Assembly: GCA_025451425.1 (NCBI GenBank)
Contig: JANWKK010000223.1
Span: forward strand, 1-11,767
From: Gemmatimonadaceae bacterium
GTDB lineage: Bacteria; Gemmatimonadota; Gemmatimonadetes; Gemmatimonadales; Gemmatimonadaceae
DNA length: 11,767 bases
Direction: 5' to 3'
Shown: positions 7,207-11,767 of the stretch, in pieces
Position numbering within the stretch: the first letter of the stretch is position 1
Layout: the number at the start of each line of letters is the position of its first letter
The notes under the pieces: generated by a model
Database searches by the model: none
What the model was told of the DNA's origin: nothing
Seen by the model: only the letters and a program-made list of their open reading frames with translations
Position numbers and translations under genes: made by a program

Positions 7207-8720
7207 AGTTCCGCCTTTTGCTCGAAATCGTAGAGCGTGACCCTACGCAACCGATAGTAATTCCCCCAGTAGCCCCGTAGCGCCTGCACGTACGCGTCCA
7301 GCGCCTGATCCTTCTCATTCTGTGCGATGTAGAGATCACCCACTCCGATCTTCCCGATCACGTAACGATTCTTGGCGACATCGAACCGCTTCTGCGCGAC
7401 CGTGTCCGCCTTCGCCGCGATGAGGAGCAGACGCTGCGACTGTGTGAGCTGGAGCGCTGCATAACGAGCGTCCTCGGCCGCCTGCTCTCGCCGAGCGCGT
7501 GTGGTGCTCGCCGTACGAGCTTCTTCAGCCTTGGCCGCCTGGACGTCCGCTCGGCCGCCGCCCCATTGGAACAGCGGCATGGTCACGTGCAGTTGAAAGC
7601 CCTGTTGCGGAAGGGGCGATGCGTAGGCAAGGCCAAACAACGAGTTCGTCTGGTTCATGCCATAGCTTGCGGTGATCGACGCGCCGAATCCGTTGGTGAG
7701 GCGCGCCTCCGTGATGCCGCGGCGTGCGACCACGGAATCGAGTGCCGCCTGTTCGGCCACGCTGCCGTTGCGGAGCGCTTCGGCCACGGCAGCGTCTGGG
7801 TCAACCTCGATCGTCGGCACGTTCTCCGGAGGAACGACGACGAGTGTGTCCGTTGAGTGCACGTTGATGAGCCGCCGAAGCGCCGATTCGCTCCGGTCGC
7901 GCTCCAGCTTCGCTCCGTCCAGCGAAGCGCGCGCCCGCAGCAGCTGCAGCTCGCTCTGCAACAGATCGTTTTCTCCAATCTTGCCGACCTCGAAGCGTCC
8001 CTTGTTCAGCGTGTAGAGCGTATCGTTCACCGCCACGTTGGTTGTCGCATTTTGCAACGCGACCGTCGCGGCGTAATAGTCGAAGAAACCCGCGGCGGTA
8101 TTGATCGCCAAGTCTTCGCGTGCCTCGAGGTACTGTCGCTCGGCGAGATTGGCGCGGAGACTCTGCGATCGAGCGTCCCAGAGCAGCTCGCGCGGCTTGA
8201 GTAAATCCTGACGCAGCGTCACGAGAAACGGAGTCGTTCGATATGTCCGACTGGTGACGCTCCCCGTGAGGTCCAGTCGATCAAGGTACGATCCCACCGT
8301 GAGGGTGGAACCCATCCACGGGAGTGCTTGCGAGACCGTGAGCCCCGCTGTCGACTCGTTCTGGCTCTGCGACGCGAATTGCGTCTCCCCTGTCGGCAGC
8401 ACGACTGGGATGAAGCCGCGGTTGTAATTCGCCGGCATTGCGTCCAGCGACACCTGTGGCAGCAGCCGCGCGACGAAGGCAGCGTCCCGCGCTCTCGATT
8501 CGACGAGCAATTGGCGCGACGCCTCGGCCGACAGCCCTTGACGCTGCGCGATGGCGACGGCGTCGGCGAGGCTCAGCGCGCCAACCGGACACGCAGATGC
8601 AACGATCCTTCCAGGCGGACAGGGCGCCGTGACCGGCTGCTGAGCGGCGATGCGCGTCAGCGGCAGCCCGAACAGAACGAGCAGCACGGCGGCGCACGCG
8701 CGGCGAGAGAGTGACCGCAT
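7200..8720 (-). CDS. TolC-family outer-membrane efflux channel protein
   Basis: An outer-membrane factor that should form a trimeric beta-barrel plus periplasmic alpha-helical tunnel and act as exit duct for the adjacent export system. Residues 1-27 are a Sec signal peptide (basic start, AAVLLVLFGLPL core, cleavage likely after AAQ). The mature 506-aa precursor shows the twofold internal repeat of the family: GRFEVGKIGENDLLQSE (241-257) is echoed by NRYVIGKIGVGDLYIAQNE (451-469), each followed by a long helix. LSLADAVAIAQRQG (49-62) is the usual N-terminal helix and FQLHVTMPLFQWGGGR (375-390) a typical barrel strand region. Two cysteines (34, 44) lie in the mature N-terminus. No Shine-Dalgarno precedes the ATG. 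It starts 32 bp after the permease stop, so co-transcription as the last operon gene is likely. Confidence 0.93.
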   Translation of the reverse strand: MRSLSRRACAAVLLVLFGLPLTRIAAQQPVTAPCPPGRIVASACPVGALSLADAVAIAQRQGLSAEASRQLLVESRARDAAFVARLLPQVSLDAMPANYNRGFIPVVLPTGETQFASQSQNESTAGLTVSQALPWMGSTLTVGSYLDRLDLTGSVTSRTYRTTPFLVTLRQDLLKPRELLWDARSQSLRANLAERQYLEAREDLAINTAAGFFDYYAATVALQNATTNVAVNDTLYTLNKGRFEVGKIGENDLLQSELQLLRARASLDGAKLERDRSESALRRLINVHSTDTLVVVPPENVPTIEVDPDAAVAEALRNGSVAEQAALDSVVARRGITEARLTNGFGASITASYGMNQTNSLFGLAYASPLPQQGFQLHVTMPLFQWGGGRADVQAAKAEEARTASTTRARREQAAEDARYAALQLTQSQRLLLIAAKADTVAQKRFDVAKNRYVIGKIGVGDLYIAQNEKDQALDAYVQALRGYWGNYYRLRRVTLYDFEQKAELR

Positions 8721-8752
8721 AAGTCGTTAGGCTTGGGAACCGACTGCCCGCG

Positions 8753-10099
8753 CTACTCGTAGCGAAGGCACACGACGGGATCCTGGCGCGCAGCGCGCCA
8801 GGCGGGAACGATGCCGAACAAGAGGCCGACGGCGACGGACACGCCAAATGCGACGACGACGGACAGCGGCGACACGATGGTGTGAATCTTCGCCGCGTGC
8901 TCGATGATCGAGCTGAGGATCGCGCCGGTGACGATGCCGGCGAGACCGCCGGCGAGACTGATCATCACCGCTTCGCTGAGGAACTGCGCGAGCACGTCAC
9001 GCTGCGTCGCGCCCACGGCTCGACGCACGCCGATCTCCTTGATGCGCTCGAGAATCGACGCCAGCATGATGTTCATGATACCGATCCCGCCGACGACGAG
9101 CGAGATCGACGCGATAGCGCCGAGCACGATGTTGAAGATCGTTTTTGTCCGTTGCTCCTGCTTGAGCAGTAGCTCGGGGACGGTGATCTCGAAGTCGATG
9201 ACCTCGTTGTGGCGCCGCTTGAGCAGACGCTGAACAACGTCCGCCACCGACGGCACGACCGCCGCGCGATCCACCTGCACCACGACCTTGTCGAGCTGGT
9301 TGTAGTTGCGCTTCTCGGCACGCTGAGCGTCCGTCTCGGAGGAGTCGGGCTGACTGAACTCGCGCGCCGCGAGCTCCATCTCTTCCTGCGTCACCTCGGC
9401 GCGATTCCGAAAGCGGAGCAGCATCGTCGGCAGCGGAACGTAGACGTCCATATTGGCGTCGCGAATGCCTAACCGCTGCGAGACGTCGGCGGCGACCTTG
9501 CGGTCCTCGAGGACACCGACGACGGTCAACCACTGATTGCCGACTTTGATCGTGCGGCCAATCGGCTCCTCTGTCGTGAAGAAGCGCGACTTCACCCCCT
9601 GGCCGATGATCGCCACCGCCGACGCCGCGCCATAGTGCGGCGGAGAAAACAGCGTCCCCTGCGCCAGGTGAAGATTCATCAAGCGGAAGTACGAGGAGTC
9701 GACGCCGACGACTTTGCCCGAGCGGTGCAGCCCTTCGCGCGTGAGGACGGTGTTCATCACAACTTCGCTGCTCGTCGCGCTCACGTCGGGGATCACCTCG
9801 GAGATGCTCTGGGCGTCGAGATACGTGAGGCCTGGCGTGAAGCGCTTCGACTCTTTCTTGTCATCCTTGTCGACCTTCCCTTCTTTTTGTTCGACCAGCG
9901 GGGTAATGACAATATTATTGGCACCGAGGAGACGCATCTGCTCGAGGATCTCCTGTTCGGCTCCGTTGCCGATGGCGAGCATCGCGATGACCGACGCGAC
10001 GCCAAAGAGAATGCCTAGCGATGTGAGCCCCGCGCGGAGCTTATTGTGCCCGACTGCCTCGGCGGCGGTGCGGGCACTGAACGCGACCTGCGTCGCCAT
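8753..10099 (-). CDS. MacB-like ABC transporter permease (FtsX family), no ATPase domain
   Basis: An inner-membrane MacB/LolC-type mechanotransmission permease of 448 aa. It starts MATQVAFSARTAAEAVGHNKLRAGL; TM1 is at about 24-44. A MacB-type periplasmic domain follows (about 45-317). The FtsX core holds TM2 (about 321-350), the conserved ERIKEIGVRRAVGATQRDVL (351-370), TM3 (about 372-399), TM4 (about 410-433) and the closing motif AWRAARQDPVVCLRYE. The N-terminal nucleotide-binding domain of true MacB is absent, so a separate LolD-like ATPase is needed. Odd points are a Lys/Asp-rich insert at 70-86 and a charged stretch at about 232-268. The start at 10099 leaves 18 residues before NKLR, as usual in the family, 13 bp after the adaptor stop. 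An ATG at 10129 would overlap the adaptor by 17 bp. Neither has a clear ribosome site. Role: export of a lipid, peptide or toxic compound, unknown. Confidence 0.92.
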   Translation of the reverse strand: MATQVAFSARTAAEAVGHNKLRAGLTSLGILFGVASVIAMLAIGNGAEQEILEQMRLLGANNIVITPLVEQKEGKVDKDDKKESKRFTPGLTYLDAQSISEVIPDVSATSSEVVMNTVLTREGLHRSGKVVGVDSSYFRLMNLHLAQGTLFSPPHYGAASAVAIIGQGVKSRFFTTEEPIGRTIKVGNQWLTVVGVLEDRKVAADVSQRLGIRDANMDVYVPLPTMLLRFRNRAEVTQEEMELAAREFSQPDSSETDAQRAEKRNYNQLDKVVVQVDRAAVVPSVADVVQRLLKRRHNEVIDFEITVPELLLKQEQRTKTIFNIVLGAIASISLVVGGIGIMNIMLASILERIKEIGVRRAVGATQRDVLAQFLSEAVMISLAGGLAGIVTGAILSSIIEHAAKIHTIVSPLSVVVAFGVSVAVGLLFGIVPAWRAARQDPVVCLRYE

Positions 10100-10112
10100 C
10101 TCGCGCGCCCGA

Positions 10113-11471
10113 TCAACGCGGCTTGGCATTCGCGCGTGGAGCGGGCGCCGAGAGTTGCACGCTCTTCGCCGTGTCGGAGCCGCCCGTCGCCGGTGGGACC
10201 GGCTTGAGTCCCGGAATGAGCGCGACTTTGAGACTCGCGCGATCCGGTGGCGGCGCGAGGAACACCTTGTCGCCCTTTTCGAGGCCGCGACGGACGACAA
10301 TATCGTTGTCGTTCATGACGCCCGGATCGATCTGCTGCTTGATGACGTGGCTCCCGTCACGCTTGTAGACGAACGAGAGACCGCCTTCGCTCGTTACTGC
10401 TTCGAGCGGTACCGAGAGGACGCGGTCGACCGACGCCGTCTCGATCGCGTTCGACGTCGTCATTCCGGGACGGAGCGTCGTGTCCGAGGTCGCGATGGTA
10501 ATCATCACCTCGAAGACTTTCGAATCCTGATTCGGGCGCTGTTCGCCAACGTTCGCGACCGAGGTCACCGTGCCGTGCAGCTTCTTTGTGGGATCGGCGT
10601 CGAGCGAGATGAGAACCTTCTGACCGACGGCAATCTTGCGAACGTCGACTTCGTTCACGTAGGTGTCGGATTCCATCTGCGTGAGATCGGGAAGCGTCGC
10701 CACGGTCGGATCCCATGGGCTCCACTGCGAGCCGACACCCTTCTTCTTGCCATTCCACTCGCGGACGTAGATCACCATGCCGGGTGACGGCGCCTTGATG
10801 GTGAAGCTCGACATCACGTCCTGAATGATCTTGAGTTGGTTCGACTGACGATCGCGATCGGCGCCGACCTCCGCCATCTTCGCGATCGCCTGCTTCAGCT
10901 TCGTCTGATAATTGACCTTCGATTGATCGAAGGCGCGTTGCGCCTTCTCGTAATCGATCTCCGCCTGGCGCTTGATGGTTGGCGCCTCGTACTGCGCTTG
11001 CTCCTTGGCGAGCTTCTTTTCCTCGAGCGTGTACTCCGCCGTGCGTATGTCTTCGCGCGCCGTGGAGAGATTGAGCGCCGAGTCGAGTTGCGCGCTGGTG
11101 TACTGGGCGTCGGCCTTCTGAAGATTGAGCGTGACATCCGCGAGCTTCGCCGCAACGGGGCCTTTGTCTAGCTCGGCGATCACGTCGCCTTCCTTTACGA
11201 GCTGCCCCTCCGGGATGATCGACGCGATCTTGGTTTGGTAGACGTTGACCGCCTGTGCATTACCGGGCCCTGTCACCTGTACGAACTTGCGAGCCCGCAA
11301 CTCGCCGGTCGTCGTCACCGACACCTGAAAGGAGCCTTGCTTCACGGGCGCCATCACCGTGCTGTCGTCGGCTGCAGCGGAGGGACCTGACCATTTGTAC
11401 CACGCGATCGGTCCGGCGACAAACAGGCTGAGTATGAGCAGCAGCAGCCAGCGTTTGCGAAGCTGTTCCAT
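10113..11471 (-). CDS. MacA/HlyD-family periplasmic adaptor (membrane-fusion) protein
   Basis: The adaptor that bridges the inner-membrane permease and TolC. It is 452 aa from the chosen start MEQLRKRW. A membrane anchor is at about 9-26. The lipoyl half-motifs are VTGPGNAQAVNVYQTKIASIIPEGQLVKEGDVIAELD (66-102) and SSFTIKAPSPGMVIYVREW (221-239). Between them is a long alpha-hairpin coiled coil (about 105-220) rich in Glu, Lys, Gln and Ala. Beta-barrel and membrane-proximal domains follow (VNEVDVRKIAVGQKVLISLDADP and LRPGMTTSNAIETASVDRVLSVPLEAV). A Pro/Ala-rich tail closes the protein. The frame is open up to an ATG at 11576, but those extra 35 residues precede the anchor, use rare codons (AGG, AGA, CGA, ACA) and look non-coding. 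Neither start has a clear Shine-Dalgarno. It is the first gene of an adaptor-permease-TolC operon. Confidence 0.92.
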   Translation of the reverse strand: MEQLRKRWLLLLILSLFVAGPIAWYKWSGPSAAADDSTVMAPVKQGSFQVSVTTTGELRARKFVQVTGPGNAQAVNVYQTKIASIIPEGQLVKEGDVIAELDKGPVAAKLADVTLNLQKADAQYTSAQLDSALNLSTAREDIRTAEYTLEEKKLAKEQAQYEAPTIKRQAEIDYEKAQRAFDQSKVNYQTKLKQAIAKMAEVGADRDRQSNQLKIIQDVMSSFTIKAPSPGMVIYVREWNGKKKGVGSQWSPWDPTVATLPDLTQMESDTYVNEVDVRKIAVGQKVLISLDADPTKKLHGTVTSVANVGEQRPNQDSKVFEVMITIATSDTTLRPGMTTSNAIETASVDRVLSVPLEAVTSEGGLSFVYKRDGSHVIKQQIDPGVMNDNDIVVRRGLEKGDKVFLAPPPDRASLKVALIPGLKPVPPATGGSDTAKSVQLSAPAPRANAKPR

Positions 11472-11767
11472 GAGAAGGATGCGCTGGGGAAAGTGCTTCG
11501 TCTCGCCAGATCTTGGCGGCGCGAGTCGTGTTTCCAGCCTATCGTCCGAACCCAGTCGGCGCAACCAGCCGAACATTAGAGTTGGCTAATGAACCACCGA
11601 GCCCAGCCTGCAGACATCATGCTCGTCCGTCTCCAGATCCTCATTGGACACGCGGCCCGGACAGAACGTTGACAGCTACGGATCCCCGCCGTGGATCTCA
11701 GACCGTCGCTGGTAACTCTCGGCGGCGACCTTGAACGGCCTTGAACACCGAAACGGCCGGAACGGGC
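11472..11767. other. Region upstream of the adaptor gene, no convincing gene
   Basis: This stretch should hold the promoter of the export operon, but I see no clear -35/-10 pair on the minus strand. On the plus strand TTGACA occurs at 11669-11674 with no good -10 partner. On the minus strand short open stretches enter from the right edge and stop at 11700-11698 (TGA), 11678-11676 (TAG) and 11578-11576 (TAA). Their composition is no better than background, so they are at most the very end of an upstream gene. Confidence 0.5.
11729..11748. repeat. 10-bp tandem direct repeat (CCTTGAAC core)
   Basis: CCTTGAACGG (11729-11738) is followed directly by CCTTGAACAC (11739-11748): the first 8 bases are identical and the period is 10, one helical turn. 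It may be a direct-repeat regulator site upstream of the export operon, or a slippage duplication at the 3' end of a gene entering from the right edge. Confidence 0.5.

Noticed and set aside
10100..10300. N-terminal extension of the MacB-like permease to 10300
   Set aside because: Very Arg/Ser-rich, overlaps the C-terminus of the adaptor gene, and precedes the normal family N-terminus.
11472..11578. Adaptor start at 11576, where TAA of an upstream open frame overlaps the ATG (TAATG)
   Set aside because: The overlap looks like translational coupling, but the upstream 63-codon frame is Arg/Ser-rich with background third-position GC and the extra 35 adaptor residues use rare codons; probably coincidence.
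11669..11697. Plus-strand promoter beginning TTGACA
   Set aside because: The -35 match is perfect but at 17-bp spacing the -10 is TGGATC, and no plus-strand gene is visible after it.

Overview
The window is high-GC bacterial DNA from a diderm (Gram-negative-type) organism: it holds a TolC-type outer-membrane protein, a lipobox lipoprotein and a periplasmic adaptor. The overall look (signal peptides ending ...AAQ|Q, a CAT-like APC permease, an ATPase-less MacB-like permease between MacA and TolC homologues) would suit the Gemmatimonadota or a neighbouring phylum. That placement is an inference from style; no rRNA or marker gene is present. No tRNA, rRNA, CRISPR array, transposase or phage gene was seen.

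Layout. (1) 1-3611, all on the minus strand: the first 41 codons of a response regulator (running off the left edge), an APC-family amino-acid permease, and a membrane sensor histidine kinase. (2) 3712-4227, plus: a small Spy/CpxP-like LTxxQ lipoprotein, divergent from the kinase. (3) 4228-4738: a structured stretch holding two heptanucleotide arrays, a 17-bp perfect-stem bidirectional terminator, a second hairpin, a 54-residue minus-strand protein of unknown function, and a divergent regulatory region. (4) 4739-7147, plus: a full-length xylulose-5-phosphate/fructose-6-phosphate phosphoketolase whose extended -10 box sits so close to the ATG that the mRNA is predicted to be leaderless. (5) 7135-7206: a 14-bp tandem duplication over the phosphoketolase stop codon, and a long inverted repeat shared by the two convergent genes. 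(6) 7200-11471, minus: a compact operon of MacA-like adaptor, MacB-like FtsX permease and TolC-like outer-membrane factor, in transcription order. (7) 11472-11767: an upstream region without a convincing gene.

How the parts work together. The right-hand operon should form a tripartite envelope-spanning export system, but the ATP-hydrolysing subunit is not encoded here, so it must be supplied from elsewhere. The kinase and the divergent LTxxQ lipoprotein resemble an envelope-stress or metal-stress sensing pair by analogy with CpxA/CpxP and ZraS/ZraP. Phosphoketolase would make acetyl phosphate from sugar phosphates, and its convergent and divergent neighbours are insulated by strong stem-loops. 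No entirely new multi-gene system is evident. The most unusual parts are the heptad/hairpin composite at 4236-4419, the leaderless phosphoketolase promoter, and the orphan status of the export permease.
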